From Marilutibacter maris (GTDB taxonomy: Bacteria > Pseudomonadota > Gammaproteobacteria > Xanthomonadales > Xanthomonadaceae): a DNA stretch of 61,569 nucleotides. The notes below the pieces were generated by a model. The model made no database searches and was not told the origin of the DNA. It saw nothing but the letters and a program-made list of their open reading frames with translations. The position numbers and the translations under genes are program-made. Shown here piece after piece: positions 44,699-54,830 of this stretch (positions are counted from its first letter, which is position 1; each line of letters begins with the position of its first letter). The stretch is from contig NZ_VICD02000242.1 of the NCBI RefSeq assembly GCF_006546735.2, positions 1 to 61,569 of the forward strand, written 5' to 3'.

Positions 44699-45655
44699 CT
44701 AGGCCACCAGCTTCATCACCTCGTCCCAGGCCCGCTGCTTAATCTGAGCCCCCTGCCCGAACCAGGCGGCATCTCTGCGGTGATCACCGCTGCGCGCACG
44801 GCGGTGGTAGTCCACGTACTCGGTGACGCTGTTGAGAAGTCCCCACGCCGTCCCACGGCTGGACGCCATGAGGGCTCCGCGCCCACCGCCTTCGTACAGG
44901 GAGCGAACACTGGCCAATGCCTGTTCGTTGACAATCGGGTGTTTGCCCTCCGGACCTGCGTAGGTGAGCACCCGACGCAGCAGCCCTTCGGCCGAGCCCG
45001 GATCCACCGGACGGTCGCACAGCGCCTTCATTCGGACGACGAAGGCGTCCCACGACGACACGGTGATGCCCAGCTGACGTTTCACCATATCGGGGTCGAA
45101 CTGGCTGCGGTGCGGCACCTTGACGGCGCCCATGTTGCTGCCCAAGGCGATGGCGAGGGTGTTGTTGCAGACCACACGCACCGAGGTGAACTGGGCCGTG
45201 GTCGCCAACGTCCCGTCACAAGCGGTGGCCAAGAGCAGGTAGCCCTCCACCCGATCCTTCCTCTTCAGGACGGCGCTCTGACCGGTTCTGGCAAGCGCCC
45301 AGAACTTGCGGCCCTCCCGAAGCACGCCAGCCGTCTCCAGCTCGAAACCGCCAATGTCGGTCAGGTCGCGATAGAAATCCAGGATCTCACCCGGCTGGAC
45401 CACCTGGTAGCGCTTGGACACGACCGACAGCGGTGCATGGGTGTCGGAACGGTACAGGACCTTCTGCTCGGGAAAGGCATTGATCGCACCGATGCCATTC
45501 TTGCCGACGACGTAGCGGACTTCGGACTCTTCGATCTCCCAATCCATGCCAGCCTGCTTGCGCCAGACATCGATCGGCTGTTGTGGTGCCAGCTTGTTGC
45601 CAAGGCCGTGCCACGGCCGGTCGCCAGCGTAGGCTATTGTTTCAACTAAATGCAT
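44699..45655 (-). CDS. DUF932 phage/plasmid-like protein
   Basis: A 318-aa protein starting MHLVETIAYAGDRPWHGLG, typical of the TIGR03299/DUF932 family, with later blocks RYQVVQPGEILDFYRDL, CDGTLATTAQFTSVRVVCNN and QGAQIKQRAWDEVMKL. The family is common in ICEs and plasmids beside RadC, YqaJ and antirestriction genes; its role is unknown. Its stop converges on the XRE gene with a 37-bp gap. Confidence 0.9.
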   Translation of the reverse strand: MHLVETIAYAGDRPWHGLGNKLAPQQPIDVWRKQAGMDWEIEESEVRYVVGKNGIGAINAFPEQKVLYRSDTHAPLSVVSKRYQVVQPGEILDFYRDLTDIGGFELETAGVLREGRKFWALARTGQSAVLKRKDRVEGYLLLATACDGTLATTAQFTSVRVVCNNTLAIALGSNMGAVKVPHRSQFDPDMVKRQLGITVSSWDAFVVRMKALCDRPVDPGSAEGLLRRVLTYAGPEGKHPIVNEQALASVRSLYEGGGRGALMASSRGTAWGLLNSVTEYVDYHRRARSGDHRRDAAWFGQGAQIKQRAWDEVMKLVA

Positions 45656-45686
45656 GGTCGCTTACTCCTTTGGTGACGGCATAAAC

Positions 45687-45717
45687 GCACAAGGCCCGGA
45701 GATCCCGGGCCTTGTGC
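45687..45717 (-). terminator. 13-bp hairpin between the 34-aa gene and DUF932
   Basis: GCACAAGGCCCGG and CCGGGCCTTGTGC pair perfectly around five bases. It lies 17 bp after the stop of the small gene and 31 bp before the DUF932 start. The T run after it is poor (CGTTTATG), so attenuation rather than full termination is possible. Confidence 0.5.
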
Positions 45718-45734
45718 ATTTCGCTCGTGATGGA

Positions 45735-45839
45735 TCAGATTCTGTCGGGGCTACCGCAGGTGCACTTGACGATGCTGACCAGCACAGCCGCAGTCACGAC
45801 AAGCACGCAATAGAGGGGGCTGAACTTGACAGGGGACAC
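45735..45839 (-). CDS. Small hydrophobic protein, 34 aa
   Basis: A 34-codon frame starting at GTG with GAGGAG five bases upstream. The product, starting MSPVKFSPLYCVLVVTAAVL, is one membrane helix followed by SIVKCTCGSPDRI, with a Cys-x-Cys pair after the helix. No family is recognised. The ribosome binding site, the hydrophobic pattern and the hairpin after the stop support a real gene. Confidence 0.55.
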   Translation of the reverse strand: MSPVKFSPLYCVLVVTAAVLVSIVKCTCGSPDRI

Positions 45840-46045
45840 ATTCACTCCTCGGATCGGCGCATCAGAGCGGATGCGCCAAGCGCGAAGCGGGATTCTTCCG
45901 GCTTCATGAAGGTGATATGGGTTTGAAAAAACTTTGAATAGCCTATGTATGGAGGTAAACGGGATGATGACAGCCTACGACTACGTTCAGATATCGGTAC
46001 TTGACCGAAGTCGCCGAAGCCGGTGCAAAGGTGGATCGGTCGCTC

Positions 46046-46576
46046 TCACCGAACCATGCTGCGAAAAACCCCGTCGCGACGAATCAGTGCGTGGTACAAC
46101 GCTGCGCCCATGTGCCCCAGGAAGGTGAACAACAGCAGGTATGCGAGCGCACCATGCGCGGTACGCAGCCAGGCAAACATCAAGGCGTTCTCCGGCATGA
46201 TCGCGGGCAGTCGCAGGTTCCCGCCGAGCATGACCGGATAGCCACCGGCCGACAGCATCGCCCATCCGATTAGTGGAATCGCGATCATCAACGCGTAAAG
46301 CAGCCAATGCGACAGATGCGCGGAGACGCGCTGCAGCCTGGGCAGGTCGGCCGGCAACGGTGGAGATGGGTTGCGCAGGCGCACGACCAGCCGCGTGATC
46401 GCTAGTACCAGAATCGCGATGCCCAGCGCCCGGTGGATCGCCAGCAGCCACTGGTGCTTGTCGCTCACCGTGGCCACCATGCCAACGCCGATGAACAGCA
46501 TGGCCAGAATCAGTACGGCCATCGTCCAGTGCAGCACGCGGGCGGCCACGCTGAAGGAGGTGTTCCTCGTATTCAT
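46046..46576 (-). CDS. Cytochrome b561-type membrane protein
   Basis: A 176-aa protein with four membrane helices and His residues expected to bind two haems: VLHWTMAVLIL, AIHRALGIAILVLAI, LSHWLLYALMI and RTAHGALAYLLLFTFLGHMG. It probably moves electrons across the inner membrane. Its start overlaps the stop of the catalase-family gene by 4 bp, so the pair works together, the cytochrome perhaps supplying electrons for peroxide removal by the partner. It is under the ECF-type promoter described at 47686. Confidence 0.9.
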   Translation of the reverse strand: MNTRNTSFSVAARVLHWTMAVLILAMLFIGVGMVATVSDKHQWLLAIHRALGIAILVLAITRLVVRLRNPSPPLPADLPRLQRVSAHLSHWLLYALMIAIPLIGWAMLSAGGYPVMLGGNLRLPAIMPENALMFAWLRTAHGALAYLLLFTFLGHMGAALYHALIRRDGVFRSMVR

Positions 46577-47655
46577 CGTGCAGCCTCCGATCCGTCATGG
46601 GCGGGCGTGGAAAATCCGGGAACGTGCGCTTCCTCGCGAGTGCGGCGTAGGTGTGAGTCGGCGTAAACCGCCGCTCGCGCAGGCAGCAACGGGTCGTCAG
46701 AGATGGCGATACCTGCGGGCAACACGGTCGGGTCATAGTTAACGTCGCGACACGGACCGCTGTCCTGTGGCTGCTCCCGGTCGAGCACGAGCACACCGGC
46801 ATCGATGGTAGTGCGATCGACAGGCCAGGTCCGGGTCGCGTCGTTGGTCGGATCGCCGGGGTCGGCCAGTGTCACCAGCAGCCTCCAACGCACTGGCCCG
46901 GCCATCAGCCGTCGTTGCAGATCGTCAATCAAGTAGTTCGCTTCGTCGGCTGGGGCAATGCTGGCGTCGGTAGCTTCAGGCGCCACCCGCCAACGGACCG
47001 CACGGTGTTCTCCATCGGCGTTTATGAAGTAGAACGCGTTCAGTCCGTAGTAGCTGTCGGTGACGAAGCTGGCTGACGGCCGGGCGGATTCAGCCCAGGT
47101 CCGGAACGCGACAGTTTCCGGATGCGCGTCGAAAAAGGCCGCCAGTTTAGCGGGGTCGGGCTTGCCGGTGGCCGGATCCTTGCGGCTAGCCACCATCTGC
47201 TCGTGAAACGCCCGCGGGGTGGCCACGGGGAAGACGGGCATGTTGTTCATGCCGGTACGCCACTGTTGGCCGTTAGCAAGATTGAAGCGCAGCGCCAAGC
47301 TGCGTATCGGCACGCTGCTGTCGGGCGCGTACGGATTGCCGCCAGGAATGGCGAAGCGGCCCACGACGGGCGTCCGCCCGGCCGCAAATACCAGGGCCTT
47401 CGAGTAGGTGCTGGCTTTGCCGTTGCCTTCGAAGTACCCCGACACACACACACCCTTGGCGTGGTTGCGGCGGTACCCTGGATGCACGCCAGCCGCCAGC
47501 TGAAACTCGTTGACGATGCGCTCAGGCGTCAGTCGCTGGGGTGACAGCCAGCCGCCGACGTAGGCGAAGGCCGCCACCACCGCCGCGATGGTGCTGAAGA
47601 TGATCCAGCGCCCGCTGTCTGCGGACGGGCGGGACGAACGTGGGTGATCTTGCAT
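46573..47655 (-). CDS. Catalase-family peroxidase (SrpA-like), membrane-anchored or exported
   Basis: A 360-aa protein from the ATG at 47655, preceded by GGAGG. An N-terminal hydrophobic segment (WIIFSTIAAVVAAFAYVGGW) leads to a catalase core that is shorter than monofunctional catalases: HPGYRRNHAKGVCVSGYFEG (distal His), SLALRFNLANGQ, FYFINADGEHRAVRWRV and a RTWPVDR segment. Proteins of this subfamily act as haem peroxidases in the periplasm. The neighbouring cytochrome b561 and the divergent ECF sigma factor point to an oxidative-stress unit. Confidence 0.87.
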   Translation of the reverse strand: MQDHPRSSRPSADSGRWIIFSTIAAVVAAFAYVGGWLSPQRLTPERIVNEFQLAAGVHPGYRRNHAKGVCVSGYFEGNGKASTYSKALVFAAGRTPVVGRFAIPGGNPYAPDSSVPIRSLALRFNLANGQQWRTGMNNMPVFPVATPRAFHEQMVASRKDPATGKPDPAKLAAFFDAHPETVAFRTWAESARPSASFVTDSYYGLNAFYFINADGEHRAVRWRVAPEATDASIAPADEANYLIDDLQRRLMAGPVRWRLLVTLADPGDPTNDATRTWPVDRTTIDAGVLVLDREQPQDSGPCRDVNYDPTVLPAGIAISDDPLLPARAAVYADSHLRRTREEAHVPGFSTPAHDGSEAAR

Positions 47656-47685
47656 GCGCTGCCTCCGGGATGGGGTTTCCCTGAC

Positions 47686-47711
47686 AGACGCCAGACGCGG
47701 CAATTTATTCC
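47686..47711 (-). promoter_or_regulatory. ECF-type promoter of the catalase/cytochrome operon
   Basis: On the minus strand GGAATAA (47711-47705), 14 bases, then CGTCT (47690-47686). The same two boxes with the same spacing occur in the opposite direction at 47720-47745. Box sequence and spacing fit ECF sigma promoters; the transcription start would lie about 20 bases before the catalase ribosome binding site. Confidence 0.7.
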
Positions 47712-47719
47712 CTCGTAAT

Positions 47720-47745
47720 GGAATAATTTGCACGCTACGGCGTCT
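47720..47745 (+). promoter_or_regulatory. ECF-type promoter of the sigma/anti-sigma operon
   Basis: GGAATAA (47720-47726), 14 bases, then CGTCT (47741-47745), 29 bp before the sigma-factor start. It mirrors the catalase promoter exactly, which supports autoregulation. Confidence 0.7.
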
Positions 47746-47774
47746 TGGCATGAGAACCCACTGCGACCCCGGCC

Positions 47775-48290
47775 ATGTCCACCCCCGCGTTCGATGACCA
47801 ACTGAGCGAACTGCTGCCGCGCCTGCGGCGCTTCGCGCTGTGGCTGACCCGCGACCTGCCGAGCGCCGACGACCTGGTCCAATCCACTATCGAGCGCGCC
47901 CTGTCCACCCGCGCCGCCAAACGCGAGGAAGGCGACCTGCGTGCATGGTTGTTCCGCATCCTGTACCGCCAGTTCCTCGATGCACGGCGCCGCTCGCAGC
48001 GCTACGCTTGGCTGCTCAGCCGCCTACGCGAAGAAGATGAGCCTAGATGGCCCTCGGCCGAGCGGGAAGCGCTGGCGCAGTCCGCACTGTCTGCGTTCGA
48101 GCTCCTCACATCCGAGCAGCGCAGCCTGCTGCTGTGGGTGACGGTGGAAGGGCTCAGCTACAAGCAAGTGGCCGACATCCTCGACGTACCAATCGGCACT
48201 GTGATGTCGCGCCTTTCACGTGCGCGCCAGGCCATGCGCCGCTACGGCGATGGCGAACAACACACTCCTTCCCTACGATTGCTCAAATGA
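47775..48290 (+). CDS. ECF RNA polymerase sigma factor
   Basis: A 171-aa sigma-70-family protein with region 2 (LTRDLPSADDLVQSTIERAL) and region 4 (LSYKQVADILDVPIGTVMSR) and nothing else, as in ECF sigma factors. Its stop overlaps the anti-sigma start (ATGA). The divergent catalase/cytochrome operon and the matched promoters suggest that it responds to oxidants and controls both units. Confidence 0.93.
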   Translation: MSTPAFDDQLSELLPRLRRFALWLTRDLPSADDLVQSTIERALSTRAAKREEGDLRAWLFRILYRQFLDARRRSQRYAWLLSRLREEDEPRWPSAEREALAQSALSAFELLTSEQRSLLLWVTVEGLSYKQVADILDVPIGTVMSRLSRARQAMRRYGDGEQHTPSLRLLK

Positions 48291-49042
48291 CTACGCCTCC
48301 CAGAGAGCAGGACATCCATGCCTATGTCGACGGCCGCCTCGAAGGCGAACGGCGCGAGGCAGTCGAGCATTACCTCGCTCAACATCCAGATCGCGCCGCA
48401 GAGGTGCAGGCGTGGCAACGCGACGCCCAGCGCCTGCGCGCGTTGTTCGGTGGCACGCAGACGCTGGCAGACAACCCGGCATTGCACCCCGTGACGATCC
48501 GCAGGCAGCGGCAGCAGCGCCGAATGCGGTTGCGCTCGCTAGCGGCCACGATGGTACTCGGCCTCAGCCTAGGTGCACTGGGCGGCTGGCAGGCCCGCAG
48601 TATTCGCGCCGAGAACGCGGTCGCGCCGATGGCCGATGCCATAGCCGCCTATCGCTTGGTTGCAATGGACGCCAGCGCACGTCCGGACGTTGTGCCGATA
48701 AACGACGGCGAGATGCAGGACTGGCTCGACCTGCATTTCCAGCGCGTCGCACGCCTGCCCGACCTGAGCGCCGCTGGATTCCACGCCGTCGGTGGACGGT
48801 TGTTCGCCACGGATCAGGGTCCCGCCGCGATGGTGCTGTACCGGGATGCGGCAGGTCTCGCGATCAGCTTCTACGTGCGACCGCCCGGCCCGCGAAATCA
48901 GCTCCTACCGTCCGGGCAGCGAACGGAAGGCGGACTCATGGCGCAGTACTGGTCGGGGCACGGCTACAACTATGCGATGGTCAGCCGCGCGGATGGCATT
49001 GCCCCGCGCGTCGTGGCGCAAGCATTGCATGAGGCAGGTTGA
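48287..49042 (+). CDS. Membrane anti-sigma factor
   Basis: A 251-aa protein. The cytoplasmic N-terminus (EQDIHAYVDGRLEGERREAV) is the anti-sigma pattern. A membrane helix (about residues 85-105, SLAATMVLGLSLGALGGWQA) is followed by a periplasmic domain of about 145 residues. It would hold the ECF factor inactive until a periplasmic signal arrives. No zinc HxxxCxxC motif is present, so it is of the non-ZAS type. Confidence 0.88.
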   Translation: MTTPPREQDIHAYVDGRLEGERREAVEHYLAQHPDRAAEVQAWQRDAQRLRALFGGTQTLADNPALHPVTIRRQRQQRRMRLRSLAATMVLGLSLGALGGWQARSIRAENAVAPMADAIAAYRLVAMDASARPDVVPINDGEMQDWLDLHFQRVARLPDLSAAGFHAVGGRLFATDQGPAAMVLYRDAAGLAISFYVRPPGPRNQLLPSGQRTEGGLMAQYWSGHGYNYAMVSRADGIAPRVVAQALHEAG

Positions 49043-49383
49043 GAGTTGCCAAGAGGCTTGAGTATGTCCGCTATCGGCCATCAGCGGACGTTCGATCAGC
49101 TCTGGCCACCACACAGTGGATATACATGAAGTCTAAACGTCTATAGCGCTATCCAGGATAACGTCCAATCGTTGGATAAGGCATGCCGGTGTCGCACCTT
49201 CATCGTGATGCTGCGACTTCACTGGCACCGAGGTACGCTCCTGATTGCCGGCGTTCAGTTGCGGCGGGGGCATATCTTTACGACAAATTTATGGGCTAGC
49301 GTTGGTCTTGGCATAGAAACTTTACGCGGCATCGATCGAGACTTTCCGGCGTGGCCGACCCGGCCTCGCCATCGTTGCCCGAC
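49043..49383. promoter_or_regulatory. 341-bp regulatory region upstream of the porin-kdp operon
   Basis: No gene is visible. Several short palindromes cluster at 49143-49176, including TATCCAGGATA (49150-49160) and TCCAATCGTTGGA (49164-49176). A lower-GC, T-rich patch (TTTACGACAAATTTATGG, about 49278-49295) lies closer to the porin start and is a plausible promoter or KdpE-type site. These are readings by eye. Confidence 0.45.
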
Positions 49384-50115
49384 ATGCGCTTCATCCGTCC
49401 CTTTATTGATATCTCCTGCTCCCGGCCAGCGCATCTGCTCGCCTCCTGTGCTGCTCTCGGACTGCTGACCGTCGCCACCTCGGCCCAGGCCGTCACGGCT
49501 GGCGGCTCGGCGGCCCTGACGTCCGACTATGTCTGGCGGGGCACCACCCAGACCCAGGGTGATCCAGCGGTGCAGGCCGGCTTCACGCTCTCGGGCGATT
49601 CGGGCTTCTACGGTTCGGTCTGGGGTTCGAACGTCGAGTTCGGCCCCGAGACCCATGCCAGCAGCGAACTCGATCTGACCCTGGGCTGGGACGGCGTGCT
49701 GTCGGACGCCTGGTCGCTGGACGTGAACCTGCTGCACTACCGCTATCCGTCGACCACGGTCGATCTGAACTGGACCGAGCTCAACGGCAGGCTGACCTAT
49801 GCCGACCGTTACTGGCTGGCGCTGGGCTACTCGCCCGAGGCACTGGGCAGCGATGGCGACGGCGTCTATACGCAGCTCGGCGCCCGTTTCCTGGTCGGCG
49901 AAACCCTCGCGTTTGAAGCGGCGGCCGGCTACTACGCACTCGACGACGTTTACGACGACAGCTACTGGCACGCCCAGGCCAGTGCGGTCTGGAAAGTGAA
50001 AGCACCCTTCGAGCTGCGTCTGACCGCCCATGCCACCGACTCCGCCGCCGAGCGCATGTTTGGCGACGAGCTCGCTGGCAGCCGCATCGAAGCGGCGGTG
50101 CAGGCTTCGTTCTGA
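49384..50115 (+). CDS. TorF-family outer-membrane porin
   Basis: A 243-aa protein from the ATG at 49384, giving a signal peptide that ends TSAQA/VTAGG. The mature part begins SAALTSDYVWRGTTQTQGDP, the hallmark of TorF/Gcw_chp-type porins, and continues as alternating beta strands ending in a C-terminal Phe (EAAVQASF). It precedes kdpF by 12 bp. A porin here may admit potassium or provide the outer-membrane step for the Kdp system; that link is inferred from operon position. Confidence 0.85.
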   Translation: MRFIRPFIDISCSRPAHLLASCAALGLLTVATSAQAVTAGGSAALTSDYVWRGTTQTQGDPAVQAGFTLSGDSGFYGSVWGSNVEFGPETHASSELDLTLGWDGVLSDAWSLDVNLLHYRYPSTTVDLNWTELNGRLTYADRYWLALGYSPEALGSDGDGVYTQLGARFLVGETLAFEAAAGYYALDDVYDDSYWHAQASAVWKVKAPFELRLTAHATDSAAERMFGDELAGSRIEAAVQASF

Positions 50116-50127
50116 GGAGGACGCTCC

Positions 50128-50220
50128 ATGCCCAGTTTGCTCGCATTCGTGTGTGGACTTTCGGTGATCGCCGCAGCGGCCTACCTGCTGTTCGTGATCC
50201 GACGTCCCGAAAACTTCTGA
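50128..50220 (+). CDS. kdpF: KdpF, small subunit of the potassium-transporting ATPase
   Basis: A 30-aa hydrophobic peptide (starts MPSLLAFVCGLSVIAAAAYL) with a GAGGAGG site and the usual place directly before kdpA. KdpF stabilises the KdpFABC complex in the inner membrane. The length is typical (about 29-30 aa). Confidence 0.9.
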   Translation: MPSLLAFVCGLSVIAAAAYLLFVIRRPENF

Positions 50221-50286
50221 TCCGGTGCCACTGCATCACAACCCCGGCCGGCGCGCGGACCGCCGCGGCCGGGCAAGGAAACGATC

Positions 50287-52044
50287 ATGATTGAAGCTGT
50301 TCTCGTATTGGTCCTGGCGGTCGCCCTCGGCTGGCCGCTCGGACGCTATCTCGCCGGCGTGATGCGCGGCGACCGCTCGCGGCTGGACATGGTGTTCGTG
50401 CCGGTCGAACGGGTCGTCTACAAGGCGCTCGGCACCTCGCCCGGGCGCGGCATGAGCTGGCGCGGCTACGCCAGGGCCTTTCTGCTGAGCAATCTGGCGC
50501 TCGGTGCAGTGGTGTGGGTGATGTTCATGACCCAGGCCTGGCTGCCGCTGAACCCGGACGGCATCCCGAACATGCGCTGGGACACTGCGCTGCACACGAT
50601 GGTGTCGTTCCTCACCAACACCAACCAGCAGCACTACTCCGGCCAGGCCGAGCTCAGCTACCTGTCGCAAGGCGTCGCCATCGTCGGCCTGCAGGTGGTC
50701 ACCCCGATGATGGGCCTGGCGCTGGTAGTGGCGACGCTGCGCGGGCTGTTTGGCGGGCGCCAGGCAATGAGCACACGGGGGAAGACCGGAGCGCAGCCTT
50801 CGTCCACGGTCATGCGGGCGGATGAGGGCGCGCCCCGGGATCTGGGCAACTTCTGGGTCGATGTGACCCGCGCGACACTGCGCTTCATGCTGCCGCTGTG
50901 CCTGCTGTGGTCGGTGTTGCTGGCCTCGCAGGGTGTGCCGGCAACGCTGCAGGGAGGTCCGACGGTAGTGCCGATCGACGCCAGCGCCGGCATGGCCGAG
51001 CAGAAGATCCCGCTCGGCCCGGTCGCACCGATGGTCGCGGCCAAGCAACTGGGTACCAACGGCGGCGGCTGGTACGGCCCCAACAGCTCGGTACCGCTGG
51101 AAAATCCGACCCCGTTTTCCAACTTGCTGGAAACCCTGGCGCTGATCCTGGTCCCGGTCTCCCTGACCTTCATGGCGGGCGCCTTTACCGGACGCAGCCG
51201 CCTGACCGCGCTTGTGTTCAGCAGCATGCTGCTGATGTCGATCGTGTCCGGCGGCGCCGCGATCTGGTCCGAGGGCCACTCGGCCACAACCGCCGATCCG
51301 GCACTGATGGAAGGCAAGGAGGTGCGCTTCGGCGCCGATGCCTCGGCCCTGTGGGGGGCGCTGACCACCCAGACCAGCAACGGCTCGGTCAACTCGATGC
51401 ACGATTCGCAGGCGCCGCTGACCGGCGGCGTGTTCATCGCCAACATGCTGATCAACAGCATCTGGGGCGGTGTCGGCTGCGGCTTGCAGCAGTTCCTGGT
51501 CTATCTGCTGTTGAGCGTGTTCCTGGCCGGGCTGATGACCGGGCGCACACCGGAGCTGTTCGGCCGCAAGATCGAGGCCCCCGAGGTCCGTCTGCTTGCC
51601 CTGCTGATCCTGCTGCAGCCGCTGGTGCTGCTCGGCTTCACCGCCGTCACCGTTGCGGTGCCGGCACTGACCGGCAATTCTAACCCCGGTTTCCATGGCA
51701 TCAGCCAGGTTTTCTACGAATACACCTCGGCGTTCGCCAACAACGGATCGGGCTTCGAGGGCCTGGGCGACGCCACGCCATGGTGGAACCTGACCTGTGT
51801 GCTCCTGCTGATCCTCGGCCGCTACCCGGCGCTGATCGTGCCGCTGGCCGTGGCCGGGTTGATGGCGCGCAAGCGGGTGGCGCCGGAAGGCAGCGGCACG
51901 CTGCGGATCGAGACGCCGACCTTCGCCCTGACCCTGATCGCCGTGGTCGTCGTACTGACCATCCTGCAATTCATGCCGGTCCTCGTGCTCGGGCCGGTCG
52001 CCGAACACCTGACCCTGACCGGCATTCCGGTCGCCGGCCCGTGA
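50287..52044 (+). CDS. kdpA: KdpA, potassium-binding and translocating subunit
   Basis: A 585-aa membrane protein with the four pore-loop repeats of the SKT superfamily: [43 protein letters not shown] and [10 protein letters not shown]. It binds and conducts K+ across the inner membrane. Length and motifs are complete. Confidence 0.97.
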   Translation: MIEAVLVLVLAVALGWPLGRYLAGVMRGDRSRLDMVFVPVERVVYKALGTSPGRGMSWRGYARAFLLSNLALGAVVWVMFMTQAWLPLNPDGIPNMRWDTALHTMVSFLTNTNQQHYSGQAELSYLSQGVAIVGLQVVTPMMGLALVVATLRGLFGGRQAMSTRGKTGAQPSSTVMRADEGAPRDLGNFWVDVTRATLRFMLPLCLLWSVLLASQGVPATLQGGPTVVPIDASAGMAEQKIPLGPVAPMVAAKQLGTNGGGWYGPNSSVPLENPTPFSNLLETLALILVPVSLTFMAGAFTGRSRLTALVFSSMLLMSIVSGGAAIWSEGHSATTADPALMEGKEVRFGADASALWGALTTQTSNGSVNSMHDSQAPLTGGVFIANMLINSIWGGVGCGLQQFLVYLLLSVFLAGLMTGRTPELFGRKIEAPEVRLLALLILLQPLVLLGFTAVTVAVPALTGNSNPGFHGISQVFYEYTSAFANNGSGFEGLGDATPWWNLTCVLLLILGRYPALIVPLAVAGLMARKRVAPEGSGTLRIETPTFALTLIAVVVVLTILQFMPVLVLGPVAEHLTLTGIPVAGP

Positions 52045-52048
52045 GGTA

Positions 52049-54133
<2,085 letters not shown>

Positions 54134-54134
54134 G

Positions 54135-54746
54135 ATGACGACAACCACTCACCACCATGCCGCGGCACTGGATGATCGCGTCAAACCACGCACGATGATC
54201 GTGTTCGCGGCGATCGTCCTGATCGGTTTCGGCCTGCTGTACTCGCTGGCCGGCACCGTGCTCGGGCGCATGCTGTTCCCGCACCAAGCCACCGGAAGCC
54301 TGGTCGTGGTCGACGACCAGGCGCGCGCTTCGGCGCTGGTCGCGCAACCCTTCGCCGATCCGCGCTACTTCCATTCGCGGCCCTCGGCGGCGGACTACGA
54401 CCCGATGGGCGTGGCCGGCAGCAACCAGTCCCGCACCAACCCCGAGTTGCGCACGCGCATCGCGGCTCTGACGGCGGAAGTGGCGCAGCGTGAAGGCATC
54501 GCGGAGGCGGATGTGCCCGGCGAACTGGTCACCCAGTCGGGTGGCGGCATCGATCCGCACCTGTCGCCGGAAGGTGCGCAAGTGCAGATCGCGCGTGTCG
54601 CGCGCGAACGCGGCCTGAGCGAGAGCCAGGTTTCCGCGCTGGTTGCCGAACACACCGAGATGCCGACCTGGGGAATGCTCGGGCAACCGCGCGTCAACGT
54701 AGTGCGGCTCAATCTGGCACTGGATGCCCTCACTGACGGGGCCTGA
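54135..54746 (+). CDS. kdpC: KdpC, accessory subunit of the potassium ATPase
   Basis: A 203-aa protein with one N-terminal membrane helix (TMIVFAAIVLIGFGLLYSLA) and a periplasmic domain containing YFHSRPSAADYDPMGVAGSN and SGGGIDPHLSPEGA, all typical of KdpC. It joins KdpA and KdpB in the complex. Confidence 0.97.
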   Translation: MTTTTHHHAAALDDRVKPRTMIVFAAIVLIGFGLLYSLAGTVLGRMLFPHQATGSLVVVDDQARASALVAQPFADPRYFHSRPSAADYDPMGVAGSNQSRTNPELRTRIAALTAEVAQREGIAEADVPGELVTQSGGGIDPHLSPEGAQVQIARVARERGLSESQVSALVAEHTEMPTWGMLGQPRVNVVRLNLALDALTDGA

Positions 54747-54830
54747 CGACGTGTTCCACCCGCGCATTTCCTCCATCGGTCCTGCCGGGTGCATTCCCGG
54801 CCGGGCCATCGCGTGCCGCACAATGTCCCC

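Noticed and set aside
45964-46128. A short plus-strand frame with a good GGAGG site
   Set aside because: It loses coding character after about 15 residues and runs antisense into the cytochrome gene. It is kept only as a possible junction stump.
50236-52008. A 590-codon minus-strand frame opposite kdpA
   Set aside because: It is His/Gln/Arg-rich without domains; kdpA is complete on the plus strand.
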